64,000 bases of DNA, from assembly GCF_014647495.1 (NCBI RefSeq), contig NZ_BMPH01000001.1, positions 372,001 through 436,000 on the forward strand, given 5' to 3'. A program made the position numbers and the translations under genes. The notes beneath the pieces were generated by a model. It did not search any database. It was not told the origin of the DNA and saw nothing but the letters and a program-made list of their open reading frames with translations. The number at the start of each line of letters is the position of its first letter. The stretch's first letter is position 1. The stretch is from Glutamicibacter protophormiae (GTDB lineage Bacteria > Actinomycetota > Actinomycetes > Actinomycetales > Micrococcaceae). Positions 7,870 through 15,396 of the stretch are shown here, in pieces.

Positions 7870-9038
7870 TCCTGGTTGCGGGGCATCGATTCGAAGGCGA
7901 CTGCGCTTCCCGTGCCCCCTGCGGCGGCCATCAACGCGACGGCGCGCTGGCCCGGCATGCGGGCCTGCTGGGCCTGCCAGAATAAGCGAGTGACCAGGAC
8001 AGCTCCGCTGGCCCCGTAGGGATGCCCGAGGGCCAAGGCTCCGCCTTGGCGGTTCACCCGGTGTTCGCCAATGCCCAATTCGTCCAGGCAGGCCAGCGCC
8101 TGCACCGCGAACGCTTCATTGAATTCAATCAGCGCGTCGCTGCGCGCGGGATCCTCGCCGAGCAGGCGGACCAGGTTCCGGTAGGCGGGTGTCGCCGCCA
8201 TGCCCAGAATTTCAGGATCGCTCGCCCCGGAGACCGCACCGAGATAACGCAAGGCGAAATCCGGTCCCAGCCGTTGGCGCATCCCCTCGCTGGCCAGGAC
8301 CACCGCGGCGGCACCGTCGTTGATCGGGCAGGCGTTGCCCGCGGTGACGCTTCCGCCCGGAACGAAGGCGGGCTTGAGCGCTGCGAGTTTTCGTGGTGTC
8401 AGCCCCGGGCGCGGACAGGTGTCGGCCGTAACCAGGCCGCCAGCGGTGGAAATATCCACCAGCTCGTCGTCGAAGGCTCCGGCTTCCATGGCCTGCAGGG
8501 CTTTGTGGTGGCTGCCCAACGCGAACTGGTCCTGCCGTTCGCGGCTGATGCCGTAGCGCACCGCGATGTTTTCCGCCGCGACCCCCATGTCCGGGTCTGG
8601 ATCGGGCGTCGGCGTGAAACGCGCCCGGGAATAGAGCCGCGGCTGCATCATGGGATCGGTCTGCTTCTCCACCCGCCAGGGGGCGGTGCTCGCGGATTCG
8701 ACGCCTCCGGCAATGACGAGGTCTGCTTCGCCGCAGCGGATCATGCGTGCCGCCGCTGCGATGGCCTCCAGCCCGCTGGCGCACTGCGCATCCACGCTGG
8801 TGGCCGGGACGGTGTGCGGCAATTCCGAGGCGAGGGCCGCAACGCGGGCGATGTTGCCGCCCGGGCCGGCGGCGTTCCCCGCAAAAACATGGTCCACGCT
8901 GTGCGGGTCAATCCCTGCGCGCTGCAGCAGTGCATCGATCACGGACCCGAGCAGCCGGTCGGCGGTGATCCGGGTGAACTCCTTGCCGGCCCGGACAATG
9001 GGCGTGCGGGCGGCGCCGACTATGTAGGCGTTATTCAT
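7866..9038 (-). CDS. Thiolase-family protein, biotin-transporter linked
   Basis: A 390-residue thiolase. The start MNNAYIVGAARTP at 9038 was chosen because it begins the fold exactly and overlaps the ligase stop by 4 bp. The nucleophilic Cys lies in VDAQCASGLEAI (about residue 89), NEAFAVQ is intact, and the active-site His is in GGALALGHPYGASGA. The C-terminal loop, normally CxGGGxG with the second catalytic Cys, reads MAAAGGTGSA and has no Cys. Its chemistry may therefore differ from a standard acetyl-CoA acetyltransferase. It is the last gene of the bioMNY-ligase-thiolase operon; a role in making or salvaging an acyl-CoA biotin precursor is inference only. Confidence 0.85.
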   Translation of the reverse strand: MNNAYIVGAARTPIVRAGKEFTRITADRLLGSVIDALLQRAGIDPHSVDHVFAGNAAGPGGNIARVAALASELPHTVPATSVDAQCASGLEAIAAAARMIRCGEADLVIAGGVESASTAPWRVEKQTDPMMQPRLYSRARFTPTPDPDPDMGVAAENIAVRYGISRERQDQFALGSHHKALQAMEAGAFDDELVDISTAGGLVTADTCPRPGLTPRKLAALKPAFVPGGSVTAGNACPINDGAAAVVLASEGMRQRLGPDFALRYLGAVSGASDPEILGMAATPAYRNLVRLLGEDPARSDALIEFNEAFAVQALACLDELGIGEHRVNRQGGALALGHPYGASGAVLVTRLFWQAQQARMPGQRAVALMAAAGGTGSAVAFESMPRNQD

Positions 9039-10474
9039 CTCAGGAAAACCTTTGCTAGCTGGGGAACACCGGTACCAGGAAGTTCGGAGTCGGCGATTTT
9101 TCCGCTGGAAGTCATCGGCCAGCGTTCCAAAAATACCAGTTCGTGCGGGATCTTGTAGCTTGGGAGCAGCTCGCGCAGCCGGCCGCCGAGCTCCCGTCCC
9201 TGCAGCGGATCTCCGCAGGTATAGGCCAGCAGCGTCTTGCTCCCGTCGCACTCAACCATGAGGACCCGTACATCTGCCAGCCCGAGCCGTGCGAAGGCCT
9301 GCACGATTTCTCCGGGATGCACGTTGTTGCCGTTAAGGTTCAGCATCGCGCCGCCGCGCCCCTGCAGTTCCAGGCGGCCATCGTCGAGCAGTCTGCCGAG
9401 GTCTCCGACGCTGGTGGAAGTTCCGCACCGCTCGATGGCTGCGCTTCCGGAAGAATCGTAGCCGCTGGCGTTGAACGGGCTGTCGACGAAGATCAAGCCG
9501 TTGGACGAGGACCGCCCCTCACGGTGGAAGTGCAATCGCACTCCGGGGAACGGCGTGCCGATGAAGTTGCCGGCGGGTCCTTCGCCCGGCCCGCGCCGGC
9601 GGTAGGCGATCAGGCTGTGTTCCGAGCTGCCGTAGTATTCGGTGCAAGCAGTGGCGGGGGTCTGAACAAAAATTTTGTTCACCGTGGCGGCCGGAAGCGG
9701 TTCACCCCCGCTGACCACCGTGGCCAGCGAGGAGAAGGCGCCGTCATCCGCGGTGTCGAGCAGGCGCTGGATGATCGTCGGCACCGAGACGATGCGGGTG
9801 CAGGCGTGCCTGGAGAGCATGGCGCGCACGGCATCTGCGTTCCAGCGCCCGCTGGCCAGCAGTGTTCCGCCGGTGTGCAGCGATTCGACCAGCGCGTAGA
9901 GTCCGAGCCCATGGGATATCGGACCGGGGCACAAGGTCACCGCCGCGGGAGCCGCGCCGAGGATCTCGGCGCCTGAAGCCAGGGACTCCTGCCACGAGGC
10001 CTGGCTGCGAACGATCGCCTTGGGCTCGCCGCTGGATCCTGAGGTGCAGATAACCAGCAGTTCGCGGTCCGGATCGGCTGGCCGGACCGGGCGCAGCCGG
10101 CCGGCGGCGTCAGCTGGCACCGGATAGGGGGTGAAGGCCAGTTCCTGCAGCGAACCCGCCTGGTCGGGATGGACGATGACCCCGGCGGCTCCGAGCCGCC
10201 GCGCCGTCGCCGTGAGCTGCGCCGGCGGCCATGCCGGGTCGAGGACCACCAGCGGCTTGCCGGCCAGGACTGCTGCATGGAATCCCACTGCCATGGTCAG
10301 CGGATCCCGGGCGTAGATTCCCACGCGCTGGCCTGGGTGCTGGCGAAGGGCCTCGGATAGAGTTTGGGCTCGAAGCATCAGCTGGCCGAAGGTCAGTTCC
10401 TCCACGGCGGAGGCCACTGCGATCCGGTCCGGCGTGCTTCGAGCCCAATGCTCTACGGCAAGCGAGAGATCCAC
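9035..10474 (-). CDS. AMP-dependent acyl-CoA synthetase/ligase
   Basis: A 479-residue member of the ANL adenylating family, which activates a carboxylic acid as acyl-AMP and then CoA thioester. CTSGSSGEPKAIVRSQ (about 145-160) is the phosphate-binding A3 motif, EYYGSSE is A5, SVGDLGRL is A7 and MTSSGKIADSEL contains the A10 lysine. It is somewhat shorter than typical long-chain ligases (500-560). The start is GTG 10474, only 4 bp after the bioY stop, with no clear ribosome site, so coupling is likely. The position between bioY and a thiolase suggests a substrate related to biotin precursors such as pimelate; this is not shown by sequence. Confidence 0.85.
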   Translation of the reverse strand: MDLSLAVEHWARSTPDRIAVASAVEELTFGQLMLRAQTLSEALRQHPGQRVGIYARDPLTMAVGFHAAVLAGKPLVVLDPAWPPAQLTATARRLGAAGVIVHPDQAGSLQELAFTPYPVPADAAGRLRPVRPADPDRELLVICTSGSSGEPKAIVRSQASWQESLASGAEILGAAPAAVTLCPGPISHGLGLYALVESLHTGGTLLASGRWNADAVRAMLSRHACTRIVSVPTIIQRLLDTADDGAFSSLATVVSGGEPLPAATVNKIFVQTPATACTEYYGSSEHSLIAYRRRGPGEGPAGNFIGTPFPGVRLHFHREGRSSSNGLIFVDSPFNASGYDSSGSAAIERCGTSTSVGDLGRLLDDGRLELQGRGGAMLNLNGNNVHPGEIVQAFARLGLADVRVLMVECDGSKTLLAYTCGDPLQGRELGGRLRELLPSYKIPHELVFLERWPMTSSGKIADSELPGTGVPQLAKVFLR

Positions 10475-10478
10475 GAGC

Positions 10479-11057
10479 TTATTTCAGCAGGCCGCGGTAG
10501 CTGCGATGGACGGTCAGGGCGACGAGGGTTGCCACTACCGCCTTGAGCAGGTCGCCGGGCAGGAACGCGAACGAGCCGACCAACGAGGTCTTCAGGTCGA
10601 GGCCGGTGACGACCGCGGTCCACGGGACGCCGAACAGGTAGATGACCACGATGCCGCCGAGGATGGTGGAAACCAGGCCGGCGACGAGCTGCAGGGGCTT
10701 GGACTGCAGGCGGATGACCCAGTACTTGAAGAGCGCGCCGATCACGAGCGAACCGAAGAACCAGCCGACAAGGTAGCCTCCGGTCGGGCCGAGGAGCACT
10801 CCCAGCCCGCCGCGGCCCCCGGCCAGCAGCGGCAGTCCGGCCACCGACAGCACGACGACGATCAGCGACGCCAGGGCGCCGCGCCATGGCCCGAGCATGG
10901 CGCCGGCCAGCATGACACCCAGGGTCTGCAGCGTGATCGGCACCGGGATGACACCGAGGGTGATGGGCGGCACCAGGCCCATTGCGGCGATCATCGCTGC
11001 GAAAACTGCAACGTACACGGTATTGCGTGTCTGTGATGGTGCGGTCGTGGTGGACAT
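10479..11057 (-). CDS. bioY: Biotin ECF transporter substrate-binding protein BioY
   Basis: BioY is the membrane S-component that binds biotin. The 192 residues form about six helices. Family motifs seen are PVPITLQTLGVMLAGAMLG, where the TLQTLGV segment is diagnostic, and GPTGGYLVGW. The start is ATG 11057 with AGGAG 5 bp upstream. It follows bioN by 54 bp and precedes the acyl-CoA ligase by 4 bp. With BioM and BioN it forms a complete transporter. Confidence 0.95.
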   Translation of the reverse strand: MSTTTAPSQTRNTVYVAVFAAMIAAMGLVPPITLGVIPVPITLQTLGVMLAGAMLGPWRGALASLIVVVLSVAGLPLLAGGRGGLGVLLGPTGGYLVGWFFGSLVIGALFKYWVIRLQSKPLQLVAGLVSTILGGIVVIYLFGVPWTAVVTGLDLKTSLVGSFAFLPGDLLKAVVATLVALTVHRSYRGLLK

Positions 11058-11111
11058 GGATTCTCCTAGAAAGGTGGTGAAAACGTGATGAAGGAAGGTG
11101 GGGTGCGGCGG

Positions 11112-11726
11112 CTAGCGCTGGTTGCGCGGTGCCGGTGCGGAATCATAGCCGCGGGCGTCGAGCGCTTCGGCGGTTTCGTCCGCAATTTTCAACGATCGAA
11201 TGACCAGCGGGACGCTGACCGCCAGCGGATTGTTGCCCAGCCCGCGAGCGTGCTGCGCTTCGCGGACCTCGAGGTAGACGCGTTTGAGCTCCGGAATGAA
11301 CCGGATGGCCATGGACAGGGCCAACGCGATCTGCGCAGGATTGGCGCCGAGAACGCGCAGGGGAGAAGCGACGTTCTGGAACAGCTCCAGCATGGCGTCG
11401 AAGCTCGTGGTCAGGCTGACCGAATAGGCGAACAGGCACATGGCGAGCAGGCGCAGCACGGAGATGGCCGCGTTGAGCCATCCCGTCTGGACGCCCAACA
11501 GGATCAGGACCACACCCAGGATGACCACCAGTGTCAGCAGCGGCATGCGCAGCTGCTTGAAATCCACGCGGGCCGAGGCAAGCGTCGCCGCGCTGAGGAT
11601 TAGCAGCGCAAGCAGGACTTGCCACGAGGAAATCAGGTACAAGCTGATGCTGACCGCCAGCAGCGTTCCGAATTTCCAGCCGGCCGGGATGCCTGCGAGC
11701 CAGGAAGTGTTCTTCGCCGCGATCAT
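11112..11726 (-). CDS. bioN: Biotin ECF transporter transmembrane protein BioN
   Basis: The T-component (CbiQ/EcfT family) that couples the ATPase to BioY. It has about 204 residues with four to five helices. The two coupling-helix motifs of the family, A-R-G type, appear as EAQHARGLGNNP and ALDARGYDS near the C-terminus. The start ATG 11726 is preferred because GGAG lies 6 bp upstream and it overlaps the bioM stop (ATGA); an ATG at 11738 is also in frame. Confidence 0.92.
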   Translation of the reverse strand: MIAAKNTSWLAGIPAGWKFGTLLAVSISLYLISSWQVLLALLILSAATLASARVDFKQLRMPLLTLVVILGVVLILLGVQTGWLNAAISVLRLLAMCLFAYSVSLTTSFDAMLELFQNVASPLRVLGANPAQIALALSMAIRFIPELKRVYLEVREAQHARGLGNNPLAVSVPLVIRSLKIADETAEALDARGYDSAPAPRNQR

Positions 11727-12412
11727 GCGTGGCTCCATTGGCGGTAGTGCGCGATGGCCTGGTCCGGTGCGCCGTCGAAACGGATGCCGCCGTCGGTGAC
11801 CACCAGGACCCGGTCGAAGTCTTCCAGGATCTCCAGATCATGGGTGACCACGATCGCCCGCTGGTCCAGCCGTGCGATTTCGCGTTGGAACGCCAGCCGG
11901 TTCTTCAGGTCCAGCATGGTTGTCGGCTCGTCGAAGACTATGGTTCGCGGCTGCATCGCGATCACTGCGGCCAGCGCGACCATTTGCTGCTCCCCGCCGG
12001 AAAGGGTATGGCTTTCACGTTCGGCAAGGTGCATGATGTTCAGCTGCGACAGGGTCTCGGCGACGCGGAACTGGCGTTCCTGCTTGCCGAGACCGAGGTT
12101 CTTCAACCCGAAGGCAATGTCTTCGGCGACCAGCGGCATGATGATCTGGTTGGCAGGGTTCTGGAAAACGAATCCCACATCGCGCCGGATCTGCTTTGAG
12201 TGCTTGGCCGTGGTGAGCTCGCCGACGCGGACGGTGCCCGAGGTGGGCAGGACCAAACCATTCAGCAACCTTGACAGGGTGCTCTTTCCCGCCCCGTTGG
12301 CACCGATGATACCGATGCGCTGCTCGTCGAGTGAAAGCGTGAGATTGGTCAGCACGTCACGGTCGTCGTAGCGGACCGTCACGTTCTCAAGTCGAATCTG
12401 AGGTAGTTTCAC
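11723..12412 (-). CDS. bioM: Biotin ECF transporter ATPase BioM
   Basis: The energising ABC ATPase of the biotin ECF transporter, 229 residues. Walker A is GANGAGKST, the Q-loop is VFQNPANQIIMP (the ECF-type form), the signature is LSGGEQQMVALA, Walker B is TIVFDEPTTMLD and the H-loop is IVVTHDLE. The start GTG 12412 is chosen over ATG 12430 because CTGGAG lies just upstream and the fold starts there (MKLPQIRLENV). It is the first gene of the five-gene operon and lies behind two operator boxes at 12519-12553. Confidence 0.94.
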   Translation of the reverse strand: MKLPQIRLENVTVRYDDRDVLTNLTLSLDEQRIGIIGANGAGKSTLSRLLNGLVLPTSGTVRVGELTTAKHSKQIRRDVGFVFQNPANQIIMPLVAEDIAFGLKNLGLGKQERQFRVAETLSQLNIMHLAERESHTLSGGEQQMVALAAVIAMQPRTIVFDEPTTMLDLKNRLAFQREIARLDQRAIVVTHDLEILEDFDRVLVVTDGGIRFDGAPDQAIAHYRQWSHA

Positions 12413-12518
12413 AATGCTCCAGCAGGTCACTCATGCAAGGCCGATGAGTTCTGCTGGTTGCAGTTCGATCAGTCATGCTCTTAGTTCATGGCTTAGTCGG
12501 CCACAATTAAGAGGATAC

Positions 12519-12553
12519 TTGATCACCGTTCAATTTTCTTGATCACTGTTCAA
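12519..12553 (-). promoter_or_regulatory. Two BioQ-like operator boxes before bioM
   Basis: Two near-identical 15-mers, TTGATCACCGTTCAA (12519-12533) and TTGATCACTGTTCAA (12539-12553), lie 20 bp apart, two helical turns. On the transcribed strand each reads TGAAC-N3-GATCA, close to the corynebacterial BioQ motif TGAAC-N3-GTTAC. The downstream box also supplies a -35 (TTGAAC) 18 bp from TTAATT, a weak -10. Repression by a TetR-family BioQ under biotin excess is inferred; no bioQ gene is in the window. Confidence 0.7.
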
Positions 12554-12561
12554 GAAAGTCG

Positions 12562-13284
12562 CTATACGACGAAGAACTGCTCATAGATCAGGCCCAGGGC
12601 GAGCCCGATCATGATGATTCCCGAGCAGAAGGTCACCGTGCGCGCGGCCACCGGCCGGGAGCGCAGCAGGACCCGCGCGGCCTTCGCCACCGAAAAGTAA
12701 ACAGCGATCGAAACCAGGAAATGGCCGATACCCAGCGCGGCCGTCTGCAAGGTCACTGGCATGGGCTGCGCACTATCCAGGAACTGGGGGATGAGCGCCA
12801 CATAAAGGAGCAGGGCCTTGGGATTGGTGCCGCTCGTGAGCAGCCCCTTGAGGAACGGGGCGCGCCATGGGTTGGCGGTCTTCACCTCGGCTGGCGCCTT
12901 CTGCAGTACGGATACAGACATCGACGCGCGTGGTGCTTCCGGCTCAGGTTCGTCGGCGACTTCCTGCAGCCCGGCAGTGCCTGCGCCGTCATAGAATTTG
13001 GCCTTCTTCCAGCTGCGCAGCGTCGAGATTCCGAGCCAGAGCAAATAGAGCGAACCGGCCATGGTCAGGCCCATCAAGAGATTGGGGGAGCTTGCCACCA
13101 ACGCGGCCATGCCGCAGACCAGCAGTGCGGTGTGGAACAGGTAGCCGGAGAGCAGTCCCCAGACGGCTGGACGGTAGCTGGTCTTTCCCAACGCGGAGGA
13201 AATAATGTAGGCCCAGTCGGCGCCAGGGGTGCAGGCAAGGGTAATTGAAACCAGCAAAAAACCCGTCAGCTGACTGATTTCCAT
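12562..13284 (-). CDS. LysE/RhtB family amino-acid exporter
   Basis: A 240-residue inner-membrane exporter of amino acids or related compounds. The start ATG 13284 (MEISQLTGFLLVS) has GGAGG 5 bp upstream and begins the first helix; longer forms lack support. LACTPGADWAYIISSALG is the family signature near the N-terminus and GTNPKALLLYVALIPQF its second conserved motif. A polar insert of about 45 residues, rich in Glu/Pro/Ala, sits in the central cytoplasmic loop. It is divergent from an Lrp-type regulator 155 bp away, the classical LysE-LysG-like arrangement, so the regulator probably senses the exported amino acid. Confidence 0.9.
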   Translation of the reverse strand: MEISQLTGFLLVSITLACTPGADWAYIISSALGKTSYRPAVWGLLSGYLFHTALLVCGMAALVASSPNLLMGLTMAGSLYLLWLGISTLRSWKKAKFYDGAGTAGLQEVADEPEPEAPRASMSVSVLQKAPAEVKTANPWRAPFLKGLLTSGTNPKALLLYVALIPQFLDSAQPMPVTLQTAALGIGHFLVSIAVYFSVAKAARVLLRSRPVAARTVTFCSGIIMIGLALGLIYEQFFVV

Positions 13285-13439
13285 TGTTCCTCCAGTACGT
13301 ATCCGATGATCTGGGAACAACGTTAGGAGAAAAAACAGGAAATGTGCTTGCCGAATCTTTGCCCAGATGCAATTTGAGCGCAATATAAATTACCAAAGTC
13401 ACGAACTAGAGCAAGATCTTTGTGCAGTAGTATCGAGCT

Positions 13440-13886
13440 ATGGATAAATTGGATCGTGCCATTATCGCTGAACTGCAGTTGGACGGGCGAATGAGTGCCA
13501 CTGCTGTTGCCGCCCGGGTGGGACTGTCGGTAGCGCCATGTCACCGGCGGATGCGGGAGCTGGAGAGGTCCGGGGTGATCACCGGGTATCAAGCCGTGGT
13601 CGACCCGCAGCAGGTCGGGCTCGGCTTCGAGGCGCTGGTCTTCGTCACGCTCAGGGACCGGTCGCATCTGAAGGAATTTGAAACTGCCGTAGAAGCGGAG
13701 GAACTCATCGTCGAGGCGCAACGCCTGTTTGGAGAACCCGACTTCCTGCTTCGCGTTTTCGCCAAGGATCTGCCGCATTACCAGCGTGTCTATGACGAGG
13801 TGCTGGTGAACTTGCCCGCGGTTGAAAAGCTGACCAGCACTATCGTCATGCGAAACATCAAGGGCAGGGCGGTCCTGCCGGTCTAG
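13440..13886 (+). CDS. Lrp/AsnC family transcriptional regulator
   Basis: A 148-residue Lrp/AsnC protein. The N-terminal HTH (MDKLDRAIIAEL, ATAVAARVGLSVAPCHRRM) is followed by the RAM effector domain (VFVTLRDRSHLKEFE, FLLRVFAKDLPHYQ). The Cys at the start of the recognition helix is common in this subfamily. It is divergent from a LysE exporter, its likely target. The stop overlaps the convergent MFS gene by 4 bp. Confidence 0.92.
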   Translation: MDKLDRAIIAELQLDGRMSATAVAARVGLSVAPCHRRMRELERSGVITGYQAVVDPQQVGLGFEALVFVTLRDRSHLKEFETAVEAEELIVEAQRLFGEPDFLLRVFAKDLPHYQRVYDEVLVNLPAVEKLTSTIVMRNIKGRAVLPV

Positions 13887-15100
13887 TCGATGCCCTCGAT
13901 CTTGGCGGGTGTTCGCGTTACGCGTGGTGACAACAGCAAGGACATCAGCATGACGGCAAAGGCGATCCACAACGCTTGCGGCAGACCGGTGTGATCGACT
14001 GCGAACCCGATCAGCGGGGGACCGGATAGCATCGCGCCGTATCCAAAGGCGCTGATAATGCTCACTGCGTTGGGGCCCAGCCTGCTGCCCTGCGATGCAG
14101 CGATGGTCATTCCCACCGGGAAGCCCAGTGAACTTCCCAAACCCCACATGACCGAGGCGATTCCCAGGACGATTGGGCCGTGGCCGACGAGGAACATGCA
14201 AATACCGACCAGCCCGATCGAACCCATGAGCAGCAGCGTACGCCGCGGTCCAAGGTTGTCCACGATCTTGCCGCCGGCAAACCGGCCCGCTGTCATTGCT
14301 GCCACGAAAAGGGTGAACATGAGCGCACCCGTGTGATGGGGCAAGCCATGGCCGCTGACGCTAGCCAATGCAATCCAGTCATTGGCCGCGCCTTCGGCGA
14401 AGCTCAGGCCCGCCACCATGAGCCCGAGCAAGAGCAACAGGCCCAACTTTTGGTTCGAGGCGGCCTTGCTCCTGCCCGCCGGCTTGGAACGAGTGCCGTA
14501 GTTTTCCTTCTCCCATCCGGCCAGTCCAAGCTGCGCCAGGAAAGCGATGAGTACCAGCAGGGCGGCCACCATCGCGAAATGCCAGATGGTCAACATCTGC
14601 AGGGTAATAGTTGCCGTCGCGAGACCCGCGCCGAGCAGCGTTCCGAGGCTGAAGAATCCGTGGAATATCGGCATGAGGCTTCGCCCGCGATGTCTCTCAA
14701 CGCGAGCGCCGCTGACATTCATCATAATGTCCAGACATCCGAAAAATATGCCGTTAATGAAAAGAATGATAAATGCAGTTACTGGTGATCGCGTAACTGA
14801 AATAGATATCCCGAGACCGACGAGACACGCGGCGAGAAGAATTGGGAAATAAAAGAGTAGTTTTCGAGTATCGAATCTACGGCTAATAGTCGGAATGATC
14901 GAAATTCCCAATAGGGTTCCCGCGGTCATGCACAGGAGGAAGGAGCCGAACGTCAGGCCTGAAAAATCGAAGACTTCATCGATGACGGACAAGCGGCCAG
15001 CCCACGACGCAAAGGAGATGCCAGCAGCGAGAAAAATGAGATTAATACTATCTCGCTCGGTAAGAACTCTCCGAGAAGCTGTGCTGGTGGCCTGTGTCAT
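13883..15100 (-). CDS. MFS transporter
   Basis: A 405-residue major facilitator with twelve predicted helices and a central polar loop (GTRSKPAGRSKAASNQK). The loop between helices 2 and 3 has RRFDTRKLLF, a loose form of MFS motif A, and GAANDWIAL resembles the YbjJ-type branch. The start is ATG 15100 with AAAGGG 6 bp upstream. The first third of the gene (about 14740-15100) is clearly richer in A/T than its surroundings, with codons such as ATA and AAA that are rare elsewhere in the window, a possible sign of foreign origin or recombination. The substrate is unknown. Confidence 0.85.
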   Translation of the reverse strand: MTQATSTASRRVLTERDSINLIFLAAGISFASWAGRLSVIDEVFDFSGLTFGSFLLCMTAGTLLGISIIPTISRRFDTRKLLFYFPILLAACLVGLGISISVTRSPVTAFIILFINGIFFGCLDIMMNVSGARVERHRGRSLMPIFHGFFSLGTLLGAGLATATITLQMLTIWHFAMVAALLVLIAFLAQLGLAGWEKENYGTRSKPAGRSKAASNQKLGLLLLLGLMVAGLSFAEGAANDWIALASVSGHGLPHHTGALMFTLFVAAMTAGRFAGGKIVDNLGPRRTLLLMGSIGLVGICMFLVGHGPIVLGIASVMWGLGSSLGFPVGMTIAASQGSRLGPNAVSIISAFGYGAMLSGPPLIGFAVDHTGLPQALWIAFAVMLMSLLLSPRVTRTPAKIEGID

Positions 15101-15396
15101 CTACCCTTTCGCCCTTCGATGTGAAACTGCTTAAAAGTTTATCTCATTCTGTGTTAGTTTCCATGCGTGGCGCCCCGCTCTACTGGCTTTTCAGTGCCGG
15201 TGTTGCGCTCGTTCGTATGCCATTCACAGAATCAGATTATGTATCGGTCTTGGCGTGATTCGTCCGGTTGGGATTAGGCGTTCAGGCTCGCCATTTAATG
15301 TCCTAGTCAAACTAATGCAAGTCTGGTGCGATCGGCGGATGCCACGTAGGCTCTGAGCAATATCTGAAGATCTTCCAGCGAGGCGGGGATGCGGTA
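15101..15396. other. AT-rich divergent intergenic region
   Basis: A 296-bp gap between the divergent MFS and FAD dehydrogenase genes. It is AT-richer than neighbours and must hold both promoters; TAAACT on the minus strand near 15137 is a possible -10 for the MFS gene. No open frame of coding character or strong repeat is seen. Confidence 0.5.

Noticed and set aside
7866-9251. Thiolase extended to 461 residues
   Set aside because: The extra 71 residues lie in the ligase coding region and have no thiolase similarity; the 4-bp overlap start at 9038 fits.
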